Source: Pyrinomonadaceae bacterium (GTDB taxonomy: Bacteria > Acidobacteriota > Blastocatellia > Pyrinomonadales > Pyrinomonadaceae). From it: a DNA stretch of 9,070 nucleotides. The notes below the pieces were generated by a model, which was not told where the DNA came from, did not search any database, and was given only the letters and a program-made list of their open reading frames with translations. Location of the stretch: positions 1 through 9,070 of the forward strand of contig JAGOWF010000100.1 of NCBI GenBank assembly GCA_018060305.1. The letters run 5' to 3'. Of the stretch, positions 1-5,944 are shown piece after piece. The stretch's first letter is position 1. Each line of letters opens with the position of its first letter. The translations under genes and the position numbers were made by a program.

Positions 1-1
1 T

Positions 2-544
2 GGCCGTGCGGGTAAGATCATCGTCTCGCTCAACGGCTTTGTGCCAAAACCCAACACGCCGCTCCAATGGGACGCGATCTGCGATGAGCGTGAGCTAAAA
101 CGCCGCATTAAATACGTCTGTAAGGGTCTGAGCCGAATCCCCAATGTCGAGGTCCGCTTCATGTCGGCAAAGATCGCCCACGGCCAGGCACTGTTCTCGT
201 CGGGCGATCGCACCGTAGCGACTATCATCGACGCGGCGGCCCGTTACGGCGGCGATATTGAAAAGGCACTTAGGGAAACAGGCGTCGATGCCGCTTTTCA
301 TACCTCACGGGACCGCTCATATGATGAATTCCTGCCATGGTCGATAGTCGATAGCGGCCTCTCGTTCGAATTTCTCAAGACCGAACATGAAAAGGCCCAA
401 GAGTCGCTCTCGAGCCTTCCGTGTCCTGCGGTTGAAAAATGTACGACCTGCGGCGTTTGTCCCTCGACGTGGCTCGCAGATGCACCAGCGGCACTCGTGC
501 AAATACAACCAGCCAAAGTGCGCGCCGCCCTGGCCGCCGTCTAA
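2..544 (+). CDS. C-terminal part of a B12-binding-type radical SAM protein (5' end outside window)
   Basis: The reading frame is open from base 2, so the GTG at 41 is an internal valine and the gene begins upstream of the window. The visible 180 residues match the C-terminal region of large cobalamin-binding-domain radical SAM proteins: the stretch SLNGFVPKPNTPLQW, then RIKYVCKGLSRIPNVEV, QALFSSGDR, a run of the type RDRSYDEFLPWSIVDSG, and a closing cysteine cluster CPxxxCxxCGVC encoded at 422-460. In this family the N-terminal B12-binding domain and the CxxxCxxC radical SAM cluster lie earlier, outside the window, so neither can be checked here. The exact reaction is unknown for most members. 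The clustered cysteines at the end could bind metal or a second Fe-S cluster (inference). The TAA stop interlocks with the TAG stop of the convergent gene on the other strand. Confidence 0.85.
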   Translation, partial: GRAGKIIVSLNGFVPKPNTPLQWDAICDERELKRRIKYVCKGLSRIPNVEVRFMSAKIAHGQALFSSGDRTVATIIDAAARYGGDIEKALRETGVDAAFHTSRDRSYDEFLPWSIVDSGLSFEFLKTEHEKAQESLSSLPCPAVEKCTTCGVCPSTWLADAPAALVQIQPAKVRAALAAV

Positions 545-957
545 TTCTTCGTCGAATCCATTAAAAATCCCGTCGGCGTCGCCGTGTGGTCAAACCTGTA
601 GGTATAGGTATATAACCCGAATGGCAGAATGTTGACTGTCTTTGAATAGACGACATGCGCCGTCAGCGCGTTACCGTTCTGCCTGACATCGATCAGGGCG
701 TCGGCCGGCACATCGTTCCGCTGTGCGGATTGATGTATTCGAGCCTTTACATTCTCGACCGGGCTGACCTTGCCGGGCAGAGCCAATCCCTGAATGACCG
801 CTGTCATCATGTCGGTTCTCAGGCTCTCGGCCGCATACGCGACGGGCACATAGTTATATCCCGCGTGAGCTACTAGGGCGATCACGACGGCTGCGATCAC
901 GAGTTTCACGCCCGCGCTTCCGCGTTCGGACTCGCGGCCTTTCAGTATCTGGTTCAT
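541..957 (-). CDS. small single-pass membrane protein, DUF4845-like
   Basis: This is a 138-residue protein. After a short polar N-terminus (residues 1-15, with RESERGS) comes one hydrophobic segment at about 16-36 (VKLVIAAVVIALVAHAGY), then AYAAESLRTDM and a soluble domain of about 95 residues ending in a beta-rich TYTYRF stretch. The layout resembles DUF4845 proteins: pilin-like N-terminal anchor, a short helix, then a small alpha/beta domain placed outside the cytoplasm. Function is unknown. The AYA/AES stretch at 40-44 could also be read as a signal-peptidase site, making it secreted rather than anchored. It is the last gene of the glmM-aroB operon, starting 20 bases after the aroB stop with a good Shine-Dalgarno. 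Its 3' end overlaps the convergent radical SAM gene by four bases. The family call comes from layout and remembered sequence only. Confidence 0.75.
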   Translation of the reverse strand: MNQILKGRESERGSAGVKLVIAAVVIALVAHAGYNYVPVAYAAESLRTDMMTAVIQGLALPGKVSPVENVKARIHQSAQRNDVPADALIDVRQNGNALTAHVVYSKTVNILPFGLYTYTYRFDHTATPTGFLMDSTKN

Positions 958-962
958 CTGAA

Positions 963-968
963 CTCCTT
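963..968 (-). promoter_or_regulatory. Shine-Dalgarno of the DUF4845-like gene
   Basis: On the minus strand AAGGAG lies five bases before the ATG at 957. It fixes that start and is the strongest ribosome binding site in the operon; aroB and glmM have no comparable site. Confidence 0.8.
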
Positions 969-977
969 AGATCAAGA

Positions 978-2144
978 TCATGCCCACTTCTTGAAACATT
1001 TTTTGAGGACGCTTATGAGCGTTTTCGGTGGGACGGCTTTGCCGGTAACGATCACCGGCTTGCCGATGCCGCGAAGCAGGACAAACTGTCGCGAACCGGC
1101 GATATTCTTCTTGTCTAAATCGAACGCCTCGACGGTCGCTCTGGCATCGATGTCGGCCAACGACGGCAGAGAGCCGACGCGATGCACAACATCGTATAAC
1201 AAGTTTACATCCTCCTTGCCGCACAAAGCAAGAGTTTTTGACAACTCGGCGGCGAACAAAATGCCGTAGCCGACCGCCTCGCCATGCCGCAAATGCTTGT
1301 AATTAGTTACCCTTTCGAGAGCATGTGCCAAGGTATGGCCGAGATTCAGCACTTTTCGTGAGTGACTGTCGGTCCGACCTGCATCTTCTCTGCTGTCGCC
1401 GGCGACGATACGCGATTTGAACTCGACATTCGCCAAGATCAAATTTGAGATCTCAGATTTGAAATTCCTTTCGTTAAGGTGGTTGGCAAACTGATCGAGC
1501 GGATATTTGGCCAGGAACTCGCCCGTCCGGCAAAGCTCTCTGCGCCCCGCCAAGGCCGAATGTTTGATAACCTCACAGCATCCCGCCGCAAGCTCCTGTT
1601 GCGGCAAGGTTCGGAGAACTTCCGGATCGATCAAAACACCGGCGGGATCGTGAAACGACCCGATCAGATTCTTTCCAAAATCAGTATTGACGCCCGTCTT
1701 TCCGCCGACCGATGAGTCGACCATCGCCAGCAGTGTCGTCGGTATTTGCAGACAGCGAACTCCGCGAAGATAAACGCTCGCGGTAAATCCCGCCAGATCA
1801 CCGACCACACCGCCGCCCAACGCGATGACCGCGTCTGTTCGCGTCAGGCTAGCCTCTGAAAGTGCTTGCAGAGCGGATTCTGCCGTTCTGAGCGTCTTAT
1901 TAGCCTCGCCGTCCTTCATCAGAACCCGCGAGACCGTAAAACCGGCGGCCGTCAGCGACGATTCGACGACCTCGCCGTAAAGCTTATGAACAGTTGGGTT
2001 AGAGACGACTACGACCTTGCCGCCGCCACGCTTTAGCGCTGCCGAGGCCCAAAGTCCGACGGATGCCAGCAACCCGCCGCCGACGGTGACACGAAAACTC
2101 GCCGCCGGGCGCGTAAACTTGATTTTAATGCTCCGCTTCTTCAC
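978..2144 (-). CDS. aroB: 3-dehydroquinate synthase
   Basis: AroB converts DAHP to 3-dehydroquinate, the second step of the shikimate pathway, in the cytoplasm with NAD+ and a divalent metal. All family hallmarks are visible in 388 residues: DGEANKT (78-84), GGGVVGDLAGF (110-120), QIPTTLLAMVDSSVGGKTGVN (133-153), KNLIGSFHDP (158-167), and the metal-binding residues expected by alignment, Glu191 (CCEVIKH), His270 (LNLGHTLAHALE) and His287 (RHGEAVGYG). It is somewhat longer than the E. coli enzyme. The extra residues fall at about 222-234 and 255-264, between the Glu and first His ligands; the first extra stretch is encoded by a palindromic DNA segment. The GTG start overlaps the glmM stop (GTGA) and has no Shine-Dalgarno on its own strand, so translation is probably coupled to glmM. 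The small membrane protein gene follows after 20 bases. Confidence 0.96.
   Translation of the reverse strand: MKKRSIKIKFTRPAASFRVTVGGGLLASVGLWASAALKRGGGKVVVVSNPTVHKLYGEVVESSLTAAGFTVSRVLMKDGEANKTLRTAESALQALSEASLTRTDAVIALGGGVVGDLAGFTASVYLRGVRCLQIPTTLLAMVDSSVGGKTGVNTDFGKNLIGSFHDPAGVLIDPEVLRTLPQQELAAGCCEVIKHSALAGRRELCRTGEFLAKYPLDQFANHLNERNFKSEISNLILANVEFKSRIVAGDSREDAGRTDSHSRKVLNLGHTLAHALERVTNYKHLRHGEAVGYGILFAAELSKTLALCGKEDVNLLYDVVHRVGSLPSLADIDARATVEAFDLDKKNIAGSRQFVLLRGIGKPVIVTGKAVPPKTLISVLKKCFKKWA
1439..1462. repeat. 24-base palindrome inside aroB
   Basis: Bases 1439-1462 form an inverted repeat centred between 1450 and 1451 (core TGAGATCTCA), with 11 of 12 pairs matching; the only mismatch is 1445/1456. 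On the coding strand it encodes the FKSEISNL part of AroB, within a stretch that seems to be an insertion relative to E. coli AroB. It is AT-rich compared with its surroundings. It may be a small palindromic element inserted in frame. Copy number elsewhere in the genome is unknown. Confidence 0.6.
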
Positions 2145-3499
2145 TTATGAGGAGGAATAGCTGCCGCGATCACGTCCCCGAGCCTGTTCGCCTGGGCCTC
2201 AATCGCTGTCTGGTCTTTCCCTTCGATCATTACGCGGGCGAGGTTTTCTGTGCCCGAATAGCGAAGCAAAAGCCGTCCATTGCCGTCGAGCTCGTTTTCA
2301 AGCTCAGCCGCGGCGGCAGCGATCTCGGGCACCTCGTCAAACGGCCGCTTCTCACCGACCTTTACATTAACCAGTATCTGCGGATACTTCGTAAATCCGG
2401 CGACCGCCTGCGACAGTGTCATATCGCGTTCCGTGACTGCCTTTAACAGCATCAACGCCGTCATCATCCCGTCACCGACCAGGCTGATCTCGGGCAGGAT
2501 GATATGGCCCGATTGCTCGCCGCCTATGGCTGAACCTGTTTTGAGCAACTCTTCAAGAACATACTTATCGCCGACATTTGTGCGGTCGAGGCGAACGCCG
2601 ATAGATTCAAGAGCCATTTCCAACCCGATATTGCTCATCACCGTGGCGACGACGGTCGAATTCGCGAGCTTGCCGTGCTCATTAAGAAAACGTGCCATCA
2701 CCCAAAGCGTCGCGTCGCCGTCAACGATGTCACCGTTCTCGTCAACGAACAGCGCGCGATCCGCATCGCCGTCAAACGCCACGCCCGCATCGGCCTGGTG
2801 CTCATCGACCGCCTCTTGCAGCCGTTCGAGGTGCAGCGACCCGCAGCCTTCATTAATATTGCGCCCGTCCGGCTGGTTATTAATAGCAATGACGGACGCA
2901 CCCAGACGCTCGAATAGCTCCGGCGCCAACATCGATGCTGCCCCGTTAGCGCAATCGACAACGATCCTTTTGCCCGCCAGATCCAGCCTATCAACCTCAT
3001 CGATCAAATGCTGCAAATAATCGACGCGAAACCGCTCGTCGGACCGCAGGCTGCCAGCCTGCGTGTAGGCGGATTCACCTCCGACCTCGCATGCCGCGTA
3101 AATATCCGCCTCGATCGCTCCCTCCACAGCGGCTTCGATCTTCTTCCCCGACGGTACGAATATCTTTATGCCATTGTCCTGATAAGGGTTATGTGACGCG
3201 CTCACGACGACACCCGAATCAAAATCAAATTTGCGGGTGATATACGCCACGCCCGGCGTCGTTAACACGTCACTAGACAAACACTCAGCACCGGCTGACG
3301 ATGCACCCGCGTGAAACGCCGCCTCGATCTGCGGCCCCGATTCGCGCGTGTCGCGGCCCGTCACGATCCGTGCGTTTCGGCCAAGCCGTTCCGAAAGCTG
3401 CCGTGCAAGCGAAGCACCGAGTGCAAAAACGGATCTGTCATCAAGCGGGAATTCGCCCGCATGGCCGCGAATGCCATCAGTTCCAAAAAGAGCTTTCAT
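2141..3499 (-). CDS. glmM: phosphoglucosamine mutase
   Basis: GlmM interconverts glucosamine-6-phosphate and glucosamine-1-phosphate, feeding UDP-GlcNAc synthesis for peptidoglycan and lipid A in the cytoplasm. The 452-residue protein has the usual length and all four active-site loops: SASHNP at 100-105 with phosphorylated Ser102, the metal loop DGDADR at 243-248, the sugar-binding GEQSGH at 327-332, and a phosphate-binding RYSGTEN at 413-419 (RPSGTE in many homologues). The N-terminus MKALFGTDGIRG is the family start, so the ATG at 3499 is secure, although only a weak ribosome binding site precedes it. The first-loop Ser and GEQSGH favour GlmM over phosphomannomutase or phosphoglucomutase. 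It is the first gene of a three-gene operon and overlaps aroB by four bases. Confidence 0.96.
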   Translation of the reverse strand: MKALFGTDGIRGHAGEFPLDDRSVFALGASLARQLSERLGRNARIVTGRDTRESGPQIEAAFHAGASSAGAECLSSDVLTTPGVAYITRKFDFDSGVVVSASHNPYQDNGIKIFVPSGKKIEAAVEGAIEADIYAACEVGGESAYTQAGSLRSDERFRVDYLQHLIDEVDRLDLAGKRIVVDCANGAASMLAPELFERLGASVIAINNQPDGRNINEGCGSLHLERLQEAVDEHQADAGVAFDGDADRALFVDENGDIVDGDATLWVMARFLNEHGKLANSTVVATVMSNIGLEMALESIGVRLDRTNVGDKYVLEELLKTGSAIGGEQSGHIILPEISLVGDGMMTALMLLKAVTERDMTLSQAVAGFTKYPQILVNVKVGEKRPFDEVPEIAAAAAELENELDGNGRLLLRYSGTENLARVMIEGKDQTAIEAQANRLGDVIAAAIPPHK

Positions 3500-3534
3500 A
3501 GCGATAGGCTGGCCGTTATGGCCTGTGCGAACAA

Positions 3535-3564
3535 GTTATACCGCACCGCAGGCCTCACGAACAA
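3535..3564 (-). promoter_or_regulatory. candidate promoter of glmM-aroB operon
   Basis: On the minus strand a TTGTTC -35-like box (3559-3564) is followed after 18 bases by TATAAC (3535-3540), placing transcription start near 3528 and leaving a leader of about 28 bases before glmM. It fits a housekeeping sigma-70 promoter. A second AT-rich run upstream (about 3585-3610) could hold another. This is motif matching only. Confidence 0.45.
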
Positions 3565-3618
3565 ATCGAAATATCCATAACCATTCGTTGTATATGTTAT
3601 AAAAATATCGAAAAGTCC

Positions 3619-3648
3619 TTGACAACGTCCACGCTAATGGGCGAATCT
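3619..3648 (+). promoter_or_regulatory. candidate promoter of the lytic transglycosylase gene
   Basis: A perfect TTGACA (3619-3624) stands in the divergent intergenic region, about 90 bases before the ATG at 3711. No good -10 box follows: the best candidates are CGAATC or GAATCT at 3642-3648, after 17-18 bases. The -35 box is convincing, the -10 weak. The rest of 3500-3710 holds no gene that I can support. Confidence 0.35.
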
Positions 3649-3710
3649 TAGACCTGCAGACGACTCGCAGCCCCGGCAGTAGTTTCCAGACAAGCTCTCC
3701 GCAACAGATT

Positions 3711-4979
3711 ATGAAGCTTATTGGCATCGTTGCTATCGTATTTTCGCTCGCATCAGCATCCGCATTCGCGCAGTCCGGCCAGTCGCAGCCGCCTGCGACG
3801 CAGAGAGTGATCGTGACCAGCACGCTGCCGCCAATAAAACCGCCTGTAAAGCCAGTGGCCGCACCGACGGCTGCTCCGAGGCCCTTGGCGACGCCTGTTA
3901 TCGTGGTTCCGTCGTCCCCAGCCGGAGCGCCGATCAGCCAGGCAAGCAATCTCAATTACAAGGGCCTGAGCTTTGCGCAGATCAAATCAAAGCTCGCCGA
4001 GGCCAAGCGTTATCTCGCGACGCGGCCGATGACGATCGGATCGACCGTATCGATCGTGCCGACGAGCATCATTCGCGTCGCTTTTTACGACGACAGGACG
4101 CGGCAGATCGATTCGTATGTGCTGACAAAGGAGCAGTTCCTCGCCCACGGGGCCTCGACGATGGTCATCTCATCGGCCGGAAAACAGCTTGTCTCGCGAA
4201 CCATTCGCGGCAATGGCGTAAACACGCCCGTCGTGATCACCGACCAGGCTGGTCACGAACACATGCCGCTGATGGTCCAGTATCCGCGAGAGTCGCGCGG
4301 CGTGCTTCAGGAGATGGCGTATTACGTCTCAAGCCATCCGAAGATGATCACGCCCGAGGTCGTTAGCGCCGGACGTTTTTATGTTCGCAACGTGATCGAT
4401 ATGGCTCGCGACCAGCTTAAGCGAAAGGGCTACTCGATCCAGCCCAAGGTCGCCGACATCGCCGAACGGCTCTCGACCGTAGAGCACGTCGATCATCTTC
4501 GCTTTCGCACCGAGCCGCACGCGAATATCTATAACGACATCTTCACGCTCTACGCCCTAAACGAGGGCCAGACGTATCGCTACTCCGTAAGTTCCGCCGG
4601 GGCCGGCGGCATGGTGCAGATGATACCGTCCACATACAGAATGGTCCGCGCACACCATCCGAACGCCGCCCTGATGCCCGATTTTGTCGAGGGAATGCGC
4701 AACCACGTGAACGCCGCGCAGGCGATGCTGCTTTACATGCAGATGACCTGGAACGACCTGATCGCAAGCCCGACCGTCTATAACGCCCTACAAACAAAGA
4801 TCGCCACCCAGGAACAACTCATGGCCGCGGGCTATAACTCAAACCCCGCAAAACTCGCCGGCTACATCAACCGCGCCGGCGCCTCGTGGACGATCCTCAT
4901 CCCCCGCGAAACAAAGGTTTACCTCCAGATCTGGGACTCCCTCGAACGCCACGTCACCCTGTCGCCGAGGAAGATGTAG
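3711..4979 (+). CDS. secreted SLT-type lytic transglycosylase-like protein
   Basis: This is a 422-residue exported protein, probably cleaving peptidoglycan glycan strands in the periplasm. Residues 1-20 form a signal peptide ending AFA before Gln21. Residues 25-75 are a proline/alanine/valine-rich linker (PPIKPPVKPVAAPTAAPRP). Residues 80-260 are a region I do not recognise. The C-terminal part carries SLT-fold signatures: Glu285 followed by SSAGAGGMVQMIPSTY (294-309), with the Glu-to-GA spacing equal to that in E. coli Slt70 (ESAWNPKVKSPVGA), then AAGYNSNP (372-379) where homologues have AYNAGP, and IPRETKVYL (397-405). Glu285 is therefore the likely catalytic acid. The gene stands alone, divergent from glmM. 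No Shine-Dalgarno is evident before the ATG; that start is chosen because it gives a complete signal peptide. Catalysis is inferred from motifs, and the altered AYNAG motif leaves room for a diverged enzyme. Confidence 0.78.
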   Translation: MKLIGIVAIVFSLASASAFAQSGQSQPPATQRVIVTSTLPPIKPPVKPVAAPTAAPRPLATPVIVVPSSPAGAPISQASNLNYKGLSFAQIKSKLAEAKRYLATRPMTIGSTVSIVPTSIIRVAFYDDRTRQIDSYVLTKEQFLAHGASTMVISSAGKQLVSRTIRGNGVNTPVVITDQAGHEHMPLMVQYPRESRGVLQEMAYYVSSHPKMITPEVVSAGRFYVRNVIDMARDQLKRKGYSIQPKVADIAERLSTVEHVDHLRFRTEPHANIYNDIFTLYALNEGQTYRYSVSSAGAGGMVQMIPSTYRMVRAHHPNAALMPDFVEGMRNHVNAAQAMLLYMQMTWNDLIASPTVYNALQTKIATQEQLMAAGYNSNPAKLAGYINRAGASWTILIPRETKVYLQIWDSLERHVTLSPRKM

Positions 4980-5193
4980 TAGTTATGGCGAAATCGCAAG
5001 TCAGTCCCGTCCGGTCTTCCAGACCGTAGAGAGCGATATTGTCGCCCTCGGCAATTTCGCTCGGCGGTTTGTAGTGAATGGTCGTTCGCTTCGTATTGCC
5101 CTCGTCGCCAACGCGAGCCTCCTTAACACGCGGATTATTAACATACGCGACCTGTTCCTGCTTTACAGTGTCCTGTTCCCAGTCGATCCCCAT
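4954..5193 (-). pseudogene. remnant of an rhs (YD-repeat) gene
   Basis: The minus-strand frame encodes 79 residues beginning MGIDWEQDT and containing NNPRVKEARVGDEGNTKRTT, then IHYKPPSEI and YGLEDRTG. The order WEQD, NPRVKE, a GN-TKRTTI strand and a closing YGL is what I remember from the middle part of large Rhs/YD-repeat proteins of acidobacteria, where it lies N-terminal to the repeat-rich core. Here it is cut at both ends: an in-frame TGA lies near 5236, no Shine-Dalgarno precedes the ATG, and the likeness ends about where the lytic transglycosylase gene stops (4979), beyond which the frame only reads antisense through that gene. I treat it as a decayed fragment rather than an expressed gene. 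The alternative is a small orphan protein of unknown function. Confidence 0.6.
5012..5026. terminator. short hairpin downstream of the lytic transglycosylase
   Basis: CGGTCT-TCC-AGACCG is a perfect 6-base-pair stem with a 3-base loop, 33 bases after the transglycosylase stop. No T-run follows on the plus strand, so termination is doubtful. It lies inside the rhs remnant and may be incidental. Confidence 0.25.
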
Positions 5194-5225
5194 TGAATAA
5201 AGACGGCGGACGGCGGGTGAGCGAA

Positions 5226-5286
5226 CTGCCTGATCTCAACGCAGATCAAACATCCTCAAGATCGCAAGGCAGACCCTTTTCTTTTT
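5226..5286 (+). terminator. bulged inverted repeat followed by a T-rich tract
   Basis: CTGCCT+GATCT (5226-5236) pairs with AGATC (5259-5263) and AGGCAG (5267-5272), an 11-base-pair stem with a 3-base bulge and a 22-base loop. A smaller competing hairpin, TGATCT/AGATCA (5231-5248), sits inside. On the plus strand a T-rich tract follows (about 5277-5286), as in an intrinsic terminator, though it would act about 250 bases after the only plus-strand gene. It fills the gap between the rhs remnant and the secreted-protein gene. It could equally be one copy of a dispersed intergenic repeat. Confidence 0.35.
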
Positions 5287-5296
5287 CCGTTCATTT

Positions 5297-5944
5297 TCAA
5301 TCAAGACACATCTTTGGCCGGAAGTTTTGTATAATATCTGATTCCTCGCCAATCGTCCCTTCCCCTCGATTATAAACAAGCACATACATGCGACCGGGAG
5401 CATAAACGATTAGGATGGCATTATAGATTGGTGAGCCCTTTGTGCCAGGATAAGTCGAACCCGAGTGCCAAAGGACCTTTCTTCCATACAAACCGGCAAA
5501 ATTGACTGGTCGGTCGCTATGAAGATCTTTCGGGGATCGGCCCGTGAGATGCATTAGTAACCTATTCTCAAACAGTAAACCGAGTTCGTGCGATTCGATT
5601 TCACAGTCCGTTATATCCAACTCACGAATAACCAACCGATCTTTGTCACCCCTAAACTGAGATCGCAAATAATAATAGTCTATGGAACGTATGCACTTCG
5701 AAAGCGTTAGTTCGTCGAAATTCATGGAGACTCGATTTCTTTGCCCTACGGAGGTTGCTTCATGTTCGAGGCTTTCGGGTGTTCGAATCGTGAATGTTCC
5801 AGTTGGGGCCGAGTAGGTAATCCAGTCAGCCTCCGGCTTTGATTTAGACGGAAAATTCTTTCGCGTCTGAGCAGACGAGGGCGAACCGGCCAATAACACC
5901 ATGACACTCGCGATTATCAACGATCTAAAGAAACTGCTTTTCAT
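5297..5944 (-). CDS. secreted protein of unknown function coupled to the rhs stub
   Basis: The chosen start is the ATG at 5944, not one at 5962. At 5944 it overlaps the stop of the preceding rhs stub as ATGA, has GAGGGG three bases upstream, and opens directly into a signal peptide (MKSSFFRSLIIASVMVLLAG, likely cleavage after SSA at 25). The mature part (about 190 residues) has WITYSAPTGTFTIRTPESLE at 41-60, three cysteines (84, 114, 213), and ends with IYNAILIVYAPGRMYVLVYN and IIQNF. That pattern, W-x-x-Y-x-(S/P) then F-x-I-x-x-P and a late hydrophobic strand before a xxxNF end, recalls PsbP/DUF1795-like secreted proteins common in acidobacteria; the likeness is loose. The four-base overlap says it is made together with the rhs stub, so a protective (immunity-like) partner role in the periplasm is a reasonable inference. 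Confidence 0.72.
   Translation of the reverse strand: MKSSFFRSLIIASVMVLLAGSPSSAQTRKNFPSKSKPEADWITYSAPTGTFTIRTPESLEHEATSVGQRNRVSMNFDELTLSKCIRSIDYYYLRSQFRGDKDRLVIRELDITDCEIESHELGLLFENRLLMHLTGRSPKDLHSDRPVNFAGLYGRKVLWHSGSTYPGTKGSPIYNAILIVYAPGRMYVLVYNRGEGTIGEESDIIQNFRPKMCLD

Noticed and set aside
2280..3020. Plus-strand frame of 246 codons opposite glmM
   Set aside because: Serine/proline/arginine-rich shadow of a certain glmM gene, with no ribosome binding site.
3536..3955. Minus-strand frame of 139 codons opposite the transglycosylase 5' end
   Set aside because: It is antisense to the Pro/Ala-rich linker and signal peptide and covers the glmM promoter; glycine/alanine-rich shadow, no family features.
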